A stretch of 64,000 bases of DNA from Liolophura sinensis (GCF_032854445.1 NC_088300.1:50895682-50959681), one strand, 5' to 3'. Positions 47,771 to 60,150 are shown, counted from the stretch's first letter. Made by a program: numbers and translations. Notes: generated from the sequence alone by a model not told the origin.

Positions 47771-48442
47771 GTACATGTATGTGGTTGGATGAGCTGACGT
47801 TTACTGACGTCTGTGTAGGAGTAAAAACGTCTTTACAGACATGAATTTTTTCAACGATGCAGCCCAGTCCTTAACGGAAATAGTGATAAAATTTGCAAAC
47901 GTTAAAATCGAAACAATTAATTAACCAGAACTGACCGCTCTGACGGTAAGATGTTGCAGAGGTTAACAAATCTTCGCCACGGTCCAGCTACAAATCTAGC
48001 TCTTGGTTTATCTGCCATTTCATACCGCCTCAAGGCTCAAACGTAAAATGTATAGAGGAGCGACCATGACATAAAGGTACGAGCTCTTCCCACATGCATA
48101 CCGATCGTAAAGCTTATGGTATAGTATATAATAAACAACTAAAGCTCTAGAAAATTAGGCAAAACTACTTTCATTTTATTCCTGAAGGAATACACATGTT
48201 TCTATTCACATAATGCATATGGCGTAAAACAAAAAAATACATGTCCCCCCTCTTCACCAATGGGACTTGAGATCTGCGAACATAGAAGCGCTACTTCATC
48301 CTGAAAACATAATTACAACTCCTGACATAGCTTTTGGCGAAGCCATACGCAGATACCTAGACCAACAATGACGCAACTCTTGATTGGTGCCTTTTATAGT
48401 ATTTTACCGGATAAGACTAATAGACACACAGTTTTGTTATAA
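47771..48442. other. B-type spacer
   Basis: Same block order as 32206-32835 (gcagccc, gaaacaattaattaacc, ggttaacaaatcttcgccac, cttcatcctgaaaa). No recombinase insertion or SINE. No gene is seen. Confidence 0.45.
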
Positions 48443-48829
48443 CCGAATATCACCACACCCTTTCACCACAGACAGGACGGCGTCAAGTGGGGTGATCACA
48501 GTCACTGACCGGGAAGTTCTCTCGGAACTCCTCCTGGAGAAGTGGCGATTTAGAAAACCCACCCACCAGCAAAATGATGGATGGATAGATGGTTTCATCA
48601 ACCCTTGCATCACTTTGCAACTGATTCTCATCTTGTCACCTGTAAACCGAACATCTTTGATAACCCAGACTCAGCCACTTGGTCCTCTAACGAGCACTTG
48701 CTCTGAAAGCTGAATACTTCACGTAGAGAAGCCGGCTACCGGAAAGTGAATTTCTGTTCATCATTACTTGATATCCTCCGTTTACTGATTTCAAATTCTT
48801 TCTCAAGTTCCGGCCAATCCGATTTGTGG
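48443..48829 (-). pseudogene. HSPA12-like exon 4 fragment in a deleted mini-unit
   Basis: Middle of exon 4 only. It starts at the same exon position (ccgaatatcacc) as the fragment at 32836. The low-coordinate side is B-like (KVMQGLMKPSI); the high side (cttggtcctctaacgagcac) is A-like, so it is a mosaic. A deletion removes the region coding for the end of the VETLMADPKC segment. At 48830 the exon joins 5'-flank sequence, so exons 1-3, their introns and the leader are missing. Several frame breaks. Non-functional. Confidence 0.75.
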
Positions 48830-49780
48830 ACTGTGGCTGGGGTGAAACCCAAGTCATTAAAAATGTTGGTATACTCTCTTCTTCGGAGGTATGTCTACCA
48901 GCCGAATTGGTTCTGCCAATATAGCCTGACTTCATACTGTGTCAGGTGTGTTTTCCTAAAACTGAAACAGTTTTATACATGATCCACCCCACTCTATAGC
49001 TGATGATTATCAGATATAAATACAGTACCCAATAAATAGGTAAAATAGTAGTTTCCCTATAATTATGGACAGAACAGACGAAGCAACAAGGTGCATAGGT
49101 TCTCCACATACACGGCCGTCGATGAAAGGTAACATCTGATAACAGAAGCACTTTTCGCGCCCTCCACGTGTTATTCACAAAAACAGGATATCATCATTAT
49201 GTTTTAGCTCTATTTCTATATTTAGTGCAGTTCATAAGTGCGTCTAATTTTATATTTGCATAAACGTTTGCAAACATGAGCGCGTACGTGTCTGACAGGC
49301 ATAATGATGACGGCCTGTAAAGAAACATCCGACTCGTCGTCACATCATGGCAGTGAATGGAGTAATATAAAAGCCGAATCAGTATACATAATCCCGGTTT
49401 TATTTAATCTGTTACCGGATATTCGTCTGTCAAATCATTGGTGGTTAGCACCGTGGACATCCATAAATATATCCGCAGGCATATAAGTGAAAACGATCCT
49501 GTTCAAATCTGAGATGAGGCACAAAAAGGAATGTTACATGAAAGTACACATTTAAGTTTAACCGTGATTTTGTTATCTAAGTATTTTGCCTTATTCATAT
49601 TTTCTGTATGCATGATTTATTTACTAATTTATTTGATTGTGATTGTTTATCACCATCCTGAGGAATCTTTCGCTTATACGATGGCAGTCATTTTCATTGG
49701 GTTAAGTAAACTACCGACCTTTGGCAAGCTGTCCACCAAATTTCCAACATACGACGTACAGGTATTGACACTGAGGTAAT
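48830..49780. other. diverged 5'-flank sequence of the mini-unit
   Basis: A distant match to the conserved 5' flank: cctgacttcatactgtgtcaggtgtg, agctgatgattatcagatataaa, gttaccggatattcgtctg and ttacatgaaagtacacattt align with 11315-12370. It is more diverged than the A-type flanks and so belongs to an older branch. No gene is supported. Confidence 0.45.
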
Positions 49781-50150
49781 AACACTGAGGCAATGTGTCA
49801 TCTATTGTGTCAGTGGGCTGCATGTAAATATGGGAGGTATCTTATCTGTTTACTAATGCTGGCCGTCGTCGTATAATTGAAATATTCTTGAGCACGGCGT
49901 AAATCACTAATCAAATAAATAAATTATCTGCTACTTGTACGGGCTGGTAAAGCATCCACACATCATGTCAGTTACCTGTGAGAAACCCTGTCTCCTGTTT
50001 GTTATCCTGTCTGGTGTTTGCTAGATATTATTGGTATAATGTGTCATGTATCGTGTCAGTCGACGATGAATAGATTATATACACGTCTTATGTTTGGTGT
50101 GTCATGTATTATGGCAGTTGACTGTAAATATGTGAGGTGTCATATCTGAT
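49781..50150. repeat. degenerate minisatellite with embedded SINE tail
   Basis: Scattered, decayed units of the about 75-bp repeat (gtgtcatgtatcgtgtcagt; ctggtgtttgctagatatt). A plus-oriented SINE 3' tail is embedded at about 49866-49922 (tattcttgagcacggcgtaaatcac, then aaataaataaa). Confidence 0.5.
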
Positions 50151-50170
50151 GTTTATGTGATTATTTGAGT

Positions 50171-50428
50171 TTTTTTTTTATTGATTTGATTTCTTTTACG
50201 CCGCACTCAAGAATATTTGACTTACAGGTCAGTATTATGGTGGGAGGAAACCAGGCAGAGCCCGGGAGAAATCCACAACCATTCGCAGGTTGCTGGAAAA
50301 CCTTTCCACGTACGGCCAGAGAGGGAGCCATCGTGAGTTGGACTTGAACTCACAGCGACCGCAATGAAGAAAGGCTCTTGGGTCATTGATAAATGCGCCG
50401 CGCTGGCGTGCTAACCATCGCGGTCCCC
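50171..50428 (-). mobile_element. tRNA-derived SINE, best-preserved copy
   Basis: The minus strand starts ggggaccgcgaTGGTTAGCACGCC (box A). It continues to GCTGTGAGTTCAAGTCC (box B), the body, and the tail CTTGAGTGCGGCGTAAAAG followed by A/T-rich repeats. It is at a different site from the other spacer SINEs, so it is an independent insertion. Confidence 0.8.
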
Positions 50429-51000
50429 AAGGCCCAGGTAGTTGATTAATTGAGCTGACGTTTAATAACATCTGTTTACTGGCAAAACGTCTTCGATGTC
50501 ATCGAAATAACTTTTATTCAGGGATACAGCCTTTTACATAACCAGAGTAATGATGAAATTTTCTAACATCTTAATGGAAACAATTAGTGAACCAAAAAGT
50601 GAACGGATATTTGTTACGTTCAAGGCTTAGTGCATCTACTCTTTCATATCGCCACAAATCATCCAAAAAGCAAAGCTGTGATTTATCGCCTGTTTCACTT
50701 CAAGGTTAAAGTGATACATGTACAATAGCACAGAGGTACGAACCCTTCCCACATGCATACTTAGCAATTTAGTACCCAAGATTTAAGGCAACATGAGATA
50801 TGTCTCGATTATTTAACGACATACCTGGATATGCATAATACATACGATATAAGAAGAAGATCTGATAACACTATCTGCAGCACTATTCGATCCCAAAATA
50901 TCATTGTAATTTCTAGGACAGGTTTTAGCGACTCCAAACGCAATTTCCTGGAGCAAGTCTCGTTTTAGTGTTGTTTTATTGTACTTTAACGGGAAAGGTT
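50429..51000. other. spacer without recombinase insertion (empty-site-like)
   Basis: Runs from acataaccagagtaatgatga (compare acataaccggagtagtgatga at 4370) directly through about 130 bp to ccaaaaagcaaagctgtgat (compare 5411). It has neither the palindrome, the recombinase fragment nor the hairpin. No gene is seen. Confidence 0.55.
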
Positions 51001-51228
51001 TATATGCATATTTGATTGGTGTTTTACGCCGTAATCAAGAATATTTCATTTCTTGACGGTGGCAAACATTATGGTGGGGGGAAATCGGGCAGAGCACAGG
51101 GGAATTTCACAACCACCCGCAGGTTGATGGCAATTTTTCGCACGTGCGGGCCAGGGAGGAACCCAGCATGAGCTGAACTTGAACTCACAGCGACAGCATT
51201 AGTGAAAGGGCACTGGATCATTTCGCCA
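51001..51228 (-). mobile_element. tRNA-derived SINE, head truncated
   Basis: At the position corresponding to the SINE at 5785, but more diverged. It lacks the outer tRNA head beyond tcatttcgcc. Confidence 0.65.
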
Positions 51229-51275
51229 GATGAGACTAATAGACTCTCAAATTTTTATGGTATATTAGACTGTAT

Positions 51276-51570
51276 TCTTAGTTAGTTGTATATGTTAAAC
51301 ATATATAATAAGAAACACCAAATATGTAATGTGTCAGCTAAAAATAAAATTTCTTCGGTTTACTCTGACAGCTTACCTTGTCTAATACTTACTGGCGCAG
51401 CAACTATCCGCATACTACGAACACTATATTTTTGGTTAATTGTATATGTTAAACATAAATGAAAAACACAAAATGTGCAATATATGTATCTACTAAAAGC
51501 AAATATCTTGGGTCTTAAAATTTAAAAGGATATCTTATCTAATACATTTACTGACACAGCAACAATCACG
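51276..51570. repeat. 3'-flank repeat dimer, about 150-bp unit
   Basis: Diverged counterpart of 15049-15345. Confidence 0.5.
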
Positions 51571-51758
51571 TGATACCTCTTGTTAGTTTTTCAGTGAATG
51601 TGCTTTCAAAGATTACAACAGTATTCAGCGACAAGTGTCTAATTCCTTTCGTGTTCAGAATATTAGGTCGAGGTAAGCTGTTCCAAGAGCTCCCATGTAC
51701 ACATTTTTAATCTTAAGTCCGCTTTCTGTGGCTCTGGATAGCATATAGATGGTCTGAC

Positions 51759-54700
51759 TTACTTAGTCACAAAGTTAAAGATAGCGTCGAAGATCTTCCC
51801 CGTCGTCTTCTCGTGTGCCTTCACCTTGAGCTCTGTACCGCCAACTATAAACTTAACTCCAACTTTACGCTTCTTCTCTCCCGTCAAATCCGGCATGTCT
51901 ACTCTGAAACTACCTAACTTAAGACATGAAGGGTCAGTTGTATATTTGGGTTTCGTCACCGTAGATTTGTACACGGCGAGCTCTAATGCTGTTTGTCCAG
52001 AGTAAGCCGGATAAAAGATGCGTTGCCTAGTTTCCATACCGTGTGGCACTTCTTCGTCAACAGAAACAAATCTGTTAAAAATATCCTCGCACTTCCTCTC
52101 ACCTTCAATCATAATTAACTTGTCAGGATCATGTTCACCATCAACTAAAGTGGATAAGCTACGAATTCCGTAAGTAAAGGCAGCCAGACGGATTCCAATG
52201 GCACCGGGCTGATGGCCGAATATCACCGCCCCTTTCACGACAGACAGGACGGCGTCCAGTGGAGTGACCACATTCACAGACCGGAAGTTCTTTCGGAACT
52301 CGTCTTGGAGAAGTGGCGATTCGGAAAACCCACCCACCAGTAAGATGTGGGAAATTCCTCTACACTTGGGATCCGCCATTAGTGTTTCTACATGAGTGAT
52401 AATGTTCTGGATAGTTGATTTCATCAACGACTGCATCACTTTACCGCTAATTCTCATCTTGTCACCTGTAAACCGAACATCTTTGGATAACCCAGACTCA
52501 GCCACTTGGTCCTCTAACGAGCACTTGCTCTGAAAGCTGAATACTTCACGTAGGGACGCCGGCAACCGGAAAGTGAATTTCTGTTCATCATTACTAGATA
52601 TCCTCCGTTTATTGATTTCAAATTCTTTCTCAAGTTCCAGCCAATCCGATTTGTGGTGTTTGCCGAACTCCTTCATCACCTTTACGGTAAAAGTCTTGAC
52701 CAACAGATCGGTGAATTGGTCGTCTACCTGAGTGCCGCCCCAACCTCCCCCGCTGGCTTTGTGTAGTTCTTTGAGCTCCCCGTTGAACATCACTTCGTGC
52801 ACAGTCATGTCCACAGTACCACCTGGGTAAAATGAAACGTTACCAACCAAGTTTAGGCCCATGAGTAACATTCTTTATGTAGATACACGTGTCAGGATGA
52901 CAGATTCAAAATACACAGTTTCAAAATAATGAGCTTAGCTGAAATAACCTGTGTCCAAAATTCTGGGAAATGATCTTATATAGTTCCATCATACCTTTGC
53001 TGTTTATTGACGTTGCCCACACCTAGCTTTTGCGATCAACAGTTCAACAGCCCACACTGTCTACAGTGTGATGATATAACCCCTATCCGATTAATCTCCA
53101 TTTCTCTACCTATTTTCTGCTAATTAACTGTTCCAAATCAAAGAGTTTCTGTATATTTCAAACTTCCATTCCGAGATAAGCTGTAACATTATCTATGCGT
53201 CTATAAACCTATTCAGTATATATAAAATCTATTCAGTATATGCTCTATAAGGCACAAGCGAATACAACTGATTTTCTGTCAATGATCAATATCTTGTAAA
53301 TTGACTTCTTCGGCGTATAGCTTCATCGCCATGGTTGTTAATTCTAATGAATAATAATTTAAACTTGTGAATGTCCAGGCGGGAGGCAATATGGAGAGTT
53401 CATGTACTAGATGAACAGTTACCACTTCATCTGCATAAATACGTAATTGTCCTCAGTCCTCTGAAGCGCGTGCAATCATTTCATAGTGCAGTACGATTTG
53501 AACAACGACACGATTAAATACAATGACGTCAGATCTTATAGAATCGTTAAAACAAAAATGGTTTAGATTTAATTCCACGACTAGAATCTCTACGCACATG
53601 GCATACGAATGATAATGCGTTTACGTTCAGATTTAGTCAGGTACCTCCAGCGTCCACAACAATGTAGCGAGATCCATTCCGCGAGATGTCGTCTGCGTCA
53701 CAGAATTCGTCATGTGATCGGCTGTTCGCTAATAAGGACTGACAGAAAATGGAGGCCGCTTCCGGTTCCAGTGCAATAGCCAGTTGGTCTCCAAGTATCC
53801 CAGACTGGTTAAAGAAACAAAACATGTAAATATATGCTATCATTTGTTGTTTAAATGATATCGAAAAGGGTTTCTTCATTGTGAACATAATTATGAATAT
53901 GGCAAAAGAATACAATGACTTTTCTTTACACCTGAGTAAATATCAAGGCTGAGTGTTAAAACAATAACCCAAGTGAACACCAGCGTTTTGTGTGAAATAG
54001 ATTATTAACAGTTAATCGGATTATATGATAGAAAATCATAAACATCAAAGAAACTATTACATGAAAATTTCATCTGGAATTTGTACCTGTAGAGCGGCTT
54101 TCCTCATGAACTGCTTGGCGTCCTCGTCCCATATAGCAGGTACCGTCAGCACGTATTGGATCTCCGAGTCAGGAACTTGTTGCTGAAGGCTTCCACTGAA
54201 ATGCTCCTTAAGGTACAGTATTGACATGGCAAATACACTGAGGGCATTCAACCGTTGTCCGGTATACTGACTCCAGCTCCATAGTCTCACTTATCTGAGT
54301 TACAAAGAAAAACCAGATAGACTAATGCAGATGTATTATGACAAAAATTAATCAATAAAGTGGTATTTTTGTACGAAAGAAATGGTAATTGTAGGAATGG
54401 TACGGCACTATCTTATTCGTTAAGCTTATTTACTAGTAAATATTTTGAATACGGTGTAAAACACCAGTAAAATAAATAAATATTTGCTAGTAAAACAGAG
54501 ATATAACTGTTAAATTTGCAAGTTAATGTTTCACAAAAGACATGCAATAATCTCTGTGTAGACAGGGCAGAAAGTAAAACAGGGGACACAACTTTTGTAA
54601 CTGATCCTTCGCATTTGCATATACAGGTGACATGTGTACATGTCATGCTCTTGTATTTGTTGCTTTTTTTCCCCATTAACATTCGTCTATGCCAGTCCTA

Positions 54701-55271
54701 TTAACAATAACAGAGCACACCGCACATTTTTGTTCATAATCGAAATGTTATCTTCAGTACTTATATCCATTATACAAACAGTGCATGCTGAGCGATGGTA
54801 TATCAGGAATTGTACCATGGGGTATTTCAAGATCCATGGGTATATATCCCCACCTTTGCAAACGAAAATTTCCATCGTCATCTTGAATTATCGACGTGTA
54901 TTGTAGTGGTAATAAATAAAGATTTTACATGCCAGGTAGTTTTCGTTTTTGTGTCTCACCTCAGATTTGTAGAGGCTCATCTTAAATCGACGGAATAACA
55001 ACCAGTTTTTCTCCTCCTTGTTTTTGGCGACTTGCGAGTACTTTGTCTCCGCTTCATATCCGAAACTGTGGAAATGTCCATCCGGGTCAAACAGTACAGA
55101 TGTCGGGGTTTTGTACGAGGTCTGAAGGTGGTTGTCCCCATCTGACCAAACCTTGTTGGTTGTAATCTTGAGTTTATCAGCCAGAAACTCGTGTTGGAAG
55201 GAGAAGGCGTAGCCAGAATATGTTGTACCGATATCAATGGCGACCACGAGAAGGGGCTTGGACTGGGCCAT
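51759..55271 (-). pseudogene. HSPA12-like copy 7, one-base frameshift in exon 2
   Basis: Exons: 54960-55271, 54087-54294, 53645-53804, 51759-52822. Exons 1, 3 and 4 are open and full length with all ATP-site motifs. Exon 2 is 208 bp instead of 207: an extra base in ccggtatactgactcc shifts the frame, so the exon reads MRLWSWSQYTG before the normal GQRLNALSV frame. It may be a very young pseudogene or a sequencing error, and an annotation pipeline could call it as a gene. The intron 1 acceptor reads GTAACTCAG rather than GTACCTCAG. Exons 1-3 are closest to copy 2. Exon 4 is distinctive (GELKELH, VKTFTVKV, LREVFSFQ, TRQRIFYPAYSGQTALEL). Confidence 0.8.
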
Positions 55272-56100
55272 GGTTACCCAGTTTACTGCCAGGTCAAGGC
55301 TATGTGAAATGAGGAGAGAGGACTGTTCAAACCTAAATTTCAGATTTATCTCTAAGCCGAGCTTCAATTTTAATTTGTAATTAGCCACAAAGCGATAGTG
55401 TAATAATGCATTAAACATGTACTAAATCTGCTGCTGTTATAATTGGCATGGGACAACAATATTGGCTTCTGAGGTTTGCTAAACATTTAACTACAGGTGT
55501 GAGGTAATACACGCTTGAACAGCAGATCCCAGGACAATAAGTCGATGTTAACTGACACTGATTATAATATATGATTCAACAAGTATATGTAAGCTATTCA
55601 TTAATGCGATTTATCTGTCTATCAGATAAGAGTAGTGAAATAAACATGTGAATATTTGCAAATCTGATTAAACTGGGCCAGGACCTAAGAATATCTTGAT
55701 GATACAGCAAAGGCTAGCCGAGCGTTTAGGGGAAACCATATTGTGTCCCCAACAGACAATAAACGCCCATTCGAACAAGCGAGCCGGCGGGTAATAACAT
55801 GTTGTCTCTGAACTGACCCATTCCAGACCGCTGGGATCTATATAGGCTGACATAAACCTTGTATACTGGGTAAGTTTTGGCCTATATAGCAGGTTAAATC
55901 TCCCTCGGTAAGCTTGCAGGCCTTGATCGGTACAACACTGAGCTATACTACATCACTACGCCTGCTCCAGGCTGACAGAGAAAAGAGTTAGAAACTGAAT
56001 GTTTGTACTCGACAATCAACTTTTCTCCCAGAAGACTTACAACACTGACACGGTTCTGTGAAGGGGAATTAGTCCGATATCTGTAATGTCGACAACTCAC

Positions 56101-56220
56101 CTCAAATTGGTCGCCGGCAAGCTAAAGATGGCTGTTTGTGCAGGGTGATTTCTGGCTAAATGCGCAGGTTGGAGAGACAGATGACGTGGCACACCTATAA
56201 CGAAAGTGAAAGTACAATTG
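56101..56220 (-). other. putative 5' UTR exon of copy 7
   Basis: Donor TTTGAG|GTGAGTTG on the minus strand, with the edge at 56101. Same type as copies 1, 2 and 4. Confidence 0.5.
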
Positions 56221-57890
56221 CACATCACTGCCTTCGCCCGGCTTCGCTCTGGGATTTTCCCGGAGGACTTTCAGCACCGATATAAATAGAAATACAGTTA
56301 GCGTCGTACCGTATAAAGCTCTACATGCAATGTCGCCGTAATCAATCCCTATTATAAATGTCAGTTGCTATTATATGTGTGATATAGACAATTATGAATT
56401 AGTGAAATCACCGAGTTCATGATCCAAATATTGTAAAAACTTCCCGTAACTAAAATGTGCAAATATACATTGGTATGGTTATGCATAGGTTCATTGTTTA
56501 TTCATTATTCCTGATCAAGATAGGTATGATACACAACTAACACTAAATCCCCTTAATGATCATAGTGAGTGTATTAGGCGATTCCTGGAATTCGCATTAG
56601 GCATTTTTAACAGCCAGTTATCAGATGATCTGCAGCACTTGGTGAATTTGTGTATTAACCTCATCGAAAGCAGATGCTCTGAGATGGCCGAGTGATCAGA
56701 GAGTCGGCTTGTGACGCGGTGGGTGTTATCAACAACGAGTTTTATCAAGTATCTTGGTACTGCCTCATTTAGGAGGCATGTCTCTTTAAAATGCCCAATT
56801 GCTTATAGTATTATAATCTGACTTCATGCGGTGTCTGGGAAGTTTTATTAAAAGCAACACGTTCACAACCAATCACGACTATGTATACATATAAACACAT
56901 ACATGCCTGTTTTACTATGTAGTCTATGTCTACATTACACGTTTTCTTCCATAGTTAAGAGTCCTGTAGTCCTTTGTGCATGACGCACTTACACATGCTG
57001 TTTGTAGAGAAAGGAATTATAGCTGGAATGTTTCTAATCAGCAGTCAGTATGTGTATTAGAAGAGTTATATAATCCCGTCAGTGAAAGATCCTTTCGCGA
57101 GGAATTAATCTGACATCAATTCCCACCACTCTCATTAAGCTGTAATCGCTCGTTACGTCTCCATTTTATCACGTCTTACACGTCGTTTATAATGTAGATA
57201 TGTGTATCGCCTTCATTCAACAGGCGGAAAGGACCGATCCACCCAAGAATAGCTGATGAATATTAATATAAACAGATTACCCAATGAAATAGTAGTTTCC
57301 CTATAACGATGGACAGCAAAGAAGAAACAACATGCATAGATTGTTCACATACACAACGTTTGATGGCAAGTAAAATCTGACAACAGAAGCACATTTCACT
57401 CTCTCGACACGGGTGGGGGCGAAAACGGCATAATCATCTGCATAGCTTGGTATCACACTAAACCGTGATGTCAAAATAATTTATTTGAAATATAATTGAT
57501 CTTTTAGTGATTTCTGTACATTCAGTACACCTCACAGCTGCGTCTGAAATTTTCTGTGTGTATAAGCCCTTTGCAAACTTGAGCGAGTGTGTGACTAGAA
57601 TATGATGACGGCTTGTTAAGTTCTGTTGGAGATAGACATCCGCTTAGCTATCATATAAAAGTAGTTAAAGGAGTGGCATAAAAGCAGGAGCAATGGAAGT
57701 AGTCTCTGGCTTGATTTAAGCTGTTACCGGGGTCTCGTCCCTGAATTACTGGTTATTTACTCCGTGGGCGTCGGTAAACATGACCGCCGGTATCAGTGAA
57801 AACGAATCCAGTTCACATCTAAAGTGAGAGATGTAAAGGAAAGTTACATAAAAGTACGTTTAAGTTCTACCATGGATATTTCATAAGCAG
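56221..57890. other. conserved 5' flank of copy 7
   Basis: Homologous to 29946-31640. The tRNA-like relic is at about 56675-56740. No gene is seen. Confidence 0.4.
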
Positions 57891-58075
57891 TTGGTTGTAA
57901 ATAGGTGAGGTACCATGACTGGTATTTGTTGAGTATGGCTAGTGATTGTCATGTATTCTGTTACTTAACTGTGAATATGTGAGATATCCTGTGTGGTGTT
58001 TGTTTAGTATGGTTGGTAATATGTCATGTGTCGTGTCAGTTGACTGACTTGGTGAAGTATCCTCTCCACTGACCT
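57891..58075. repeat. short minisatellite tract, about 75-bp unit
   Basis: About two units. Most of the tract present at 12415-13085 is absent here. Confidence 0.6.
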
Positions 58076-58105
58076 ATACATAACCGGAGTAGTGATGACA
58101 TTTCC

Positions 58106-58158
58106 TGACGTCACAACTGTCCAATATAATGTATTGGACAGTTGTAACTGTGACGTCA
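58106..58158. repeat. palindrome flanked by two TGACGTCA sites
   Basis: TGACGTCA at 58106-58113 and 58151-58158 around a tight inverted repeat (caactgtccaata / tattggacagttg). Confidence 0.7.
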
Positions 58159-58783
58159 CACGTGCGGACTACTTTTTGTTTGTCAACAAGCAGACGATAC
58201 AACACGATGTTCGTCCGTGCTCGTCCAGAAAAATCTGTGTCTCCGGACAGTCCGTTCTACCTCACACCATTTCCCGAATGTCGCCTCAAACCTGATGCAG
58301 CTGTGTGGTATTACTCCACTCCAATGGGAGAGTATCGTTTGGGAGAGCTAATGAAGAGGGCAGCCGAGGCTGCTGGACTGAAAGGCCGGAAAACTAATCA
58401 CTCGGTCGAAAAAACAATCGTCCAAACCCTTGTAAAATCTGGCGTCGCTCCACATAAAATTATGCAGGTCACCGGACACAAATCCCTTGCCAGCATCCAG
58501 GAGTATGATTCTAAATTAGATCACGTAGAGGCAGAAGCAAATGTCGAGTTTACTTCAGGGCAATCGCGCCTTCAGTCAACCATCTCTCGCGCTTACACTC
58601 CCTGGCCGGTCAGTTCAAGTGCACACAAACGAAGTTTTCACGACTCCGATGCCATCAACTTCCGCACAGAATCCCACGGATAATCAGCTAACTTTGTCAG
58701 CAACCTCTACTTCTCTTTCGTCCTCATCCTGTAAAGATTACACAAGTCTGTTCGGTGGCGCAGTTTTCAATAACTGCGCTTAA
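58129..58783 (+). mobile_element. Crypton-like tyrosine recombinase fragment, copy d
   Basis: The most continuous copy. One frame of 184 residues runs from 58129 through PFPECRLKPDAAVWYYSTP, TNHSVEKTIVQTLV and KIMQVTGHKSLASIQEYDS. The catalytic arginine of the H-x-x-R box is Glu here (HSVEK). The frame leaves the C-terminal KQMSSLL tail, which continues in another frame (58541-58783). It lacks the N-terminal half. Not functional as a recombinase. Confidence 0.65.
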
Positions 58784-59032
58784 TTTTCACTGAAATGTCT
58801 GCATTCCTTTTCTTTACAATTCTATTTGTAAAATATCGCTTCGGCCACGTGCGCCTGACCCAGGTTTCCGTCAGCCAATAAAAGTGCTCCATTCAGTATT
58901 CCATATTCATCCGCAACCAGCTATCGTCTATTGTTACGCGATATGAAATAATTAGCACGGTTTTACCCAATTTGTTCAGCGTTCGAGTTTATTTACTTAC
59001 GTTTTTGACAAGTGGGTGTATAATAAATAGGT

Positions 59033-59122
59033 TATTGGATTGTATGGTCCTGTATGGACTCGCAAGCTCGTCCCTTTCCTGGGCGCCTAGGACTCGTCCA
59101 TACAAGACCATACAATCCAATA
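59033..59122. repeat. long hairpin, best-preserved copy
   Basis: Arms 59033-59062 and 59092-59122 pair with only one or two mismatches over about 30 bp. The intervening loop is about 30 bp. Confidence 0.8.
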
Positions 59123-59496
59123 AACTATAAATATCAGCCAAAAAGCAAAGCTGTGATTTGTCGTCTATTTCACCTCAAGGTAAAAGTAATGCATGTACAA
59201 TAGCATAAAGATATGAACCCTTTCCATATGCATACTAAGCAATTTAGTACCTAAGAATTTAAGGCAACATATTTATGTCTCGTTAATTTAATCAAAGGCA
59301 TAACTGGATATACATAATACATATGGCATAAAATGTTGGCGCCGAAGATCTGATAACACTATTTGCAGCACTATCCCATCCCAAAACATCGCTGCAATTT
59401 CTATGACTGCTTTTAGCGACTCCAAACGCAAATTTCCTAGAGCACCCTTGACGCAATTCTCGTTTTAGTGTTATTTTCTAGAAGTTTTCCGGATAA
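59123..59496. other. spacer between hairpin and SINE
   Basis: Homologous to 5411-5784, with the TTCTAGAAGTTTTC motif near 59475. No gene is seen. Confidence 0.45.
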
Positions 59497-59757
59497 GATT
59501 TATTTACATATTTGATTGGTGTTTTACGCCGCTCTCAAGAATATTTCAGGTGTTCGACGGCGACAAACATTATGGTGTCAGGAAACCGGGCAGAGCCCAG
59601 GGGAATCCCACAATCACCCGCATGTTGTTGGCAAATTTTCGCACGTTCGGCCACGGAGGAAGCAACCATGAGCTGGACTTGAACTCACAGCGACCACATT
59701 GGTAAAAGGGTACTAGGTCTTTTCGCCGCGTTGGCGTGGTAACCACTTCGGCCAACT
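59497..59757 (-). mobile_element. tRNA-derived SINE
   Basis: Same insertion site as those at 5785, 14691 and 24642. Box B gagttcaagtcc is intact on the minus strand. Confidence 0.7.
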
Positions 59758-59849
59758 GTGCATCTCCAGACTCTCAGAGTCTTTCTATGGTATATTATAC
59801 CGTATTCTGTCCATAAACTATAAATAAATAATACAACTACTAAGAACAT

Positions 59850-60150
59850 CATATTCTTGGTTAGTTGTATATGTTAAACATATATGATAAGAAACACCAA
59901 ATCTGTAATGTGTCAACTCAAAACATATATCATGGGTTTACTTTGTAAGCTTACCTTGTCTAATACTTACTGGCGTAGCTACCATCCGTAACTACGAACA
60001 TTCTATTTTTGGTTAATTTCATATATTAAACATAAATGATAAACACAGAATGTGCATTATATGTGCCTACTAAAAACAAATATCTTGGGTGTTAATATCT
60101 GACAGGATATCCTATCTAATACATTTACTGACAAAGCAACAATCACGTGA
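59850..60150. repeat. 3'-flank repeat dimer, about 150-bp unit
   Basis: Counterpart of 6127-6430. Confidence 0.55.

Noticed and set aside
48437-48935. Short frames in the 48.4-kb fragment as small genes
   Set aside because: They are broken pieces of exon 4 with no start, splice sites or complete motif.
49531-49779. 82-residue plus-strand frame with a hydrophobic stretch (FALFIFSVCMIYLLIYLIVIVY)
   Set aside because: It lies in A/T-rich, diverged spacer at the edge of the minisatellite and is not conserved in any sister unit. The hydrophobicity is explained by T-rich codons.
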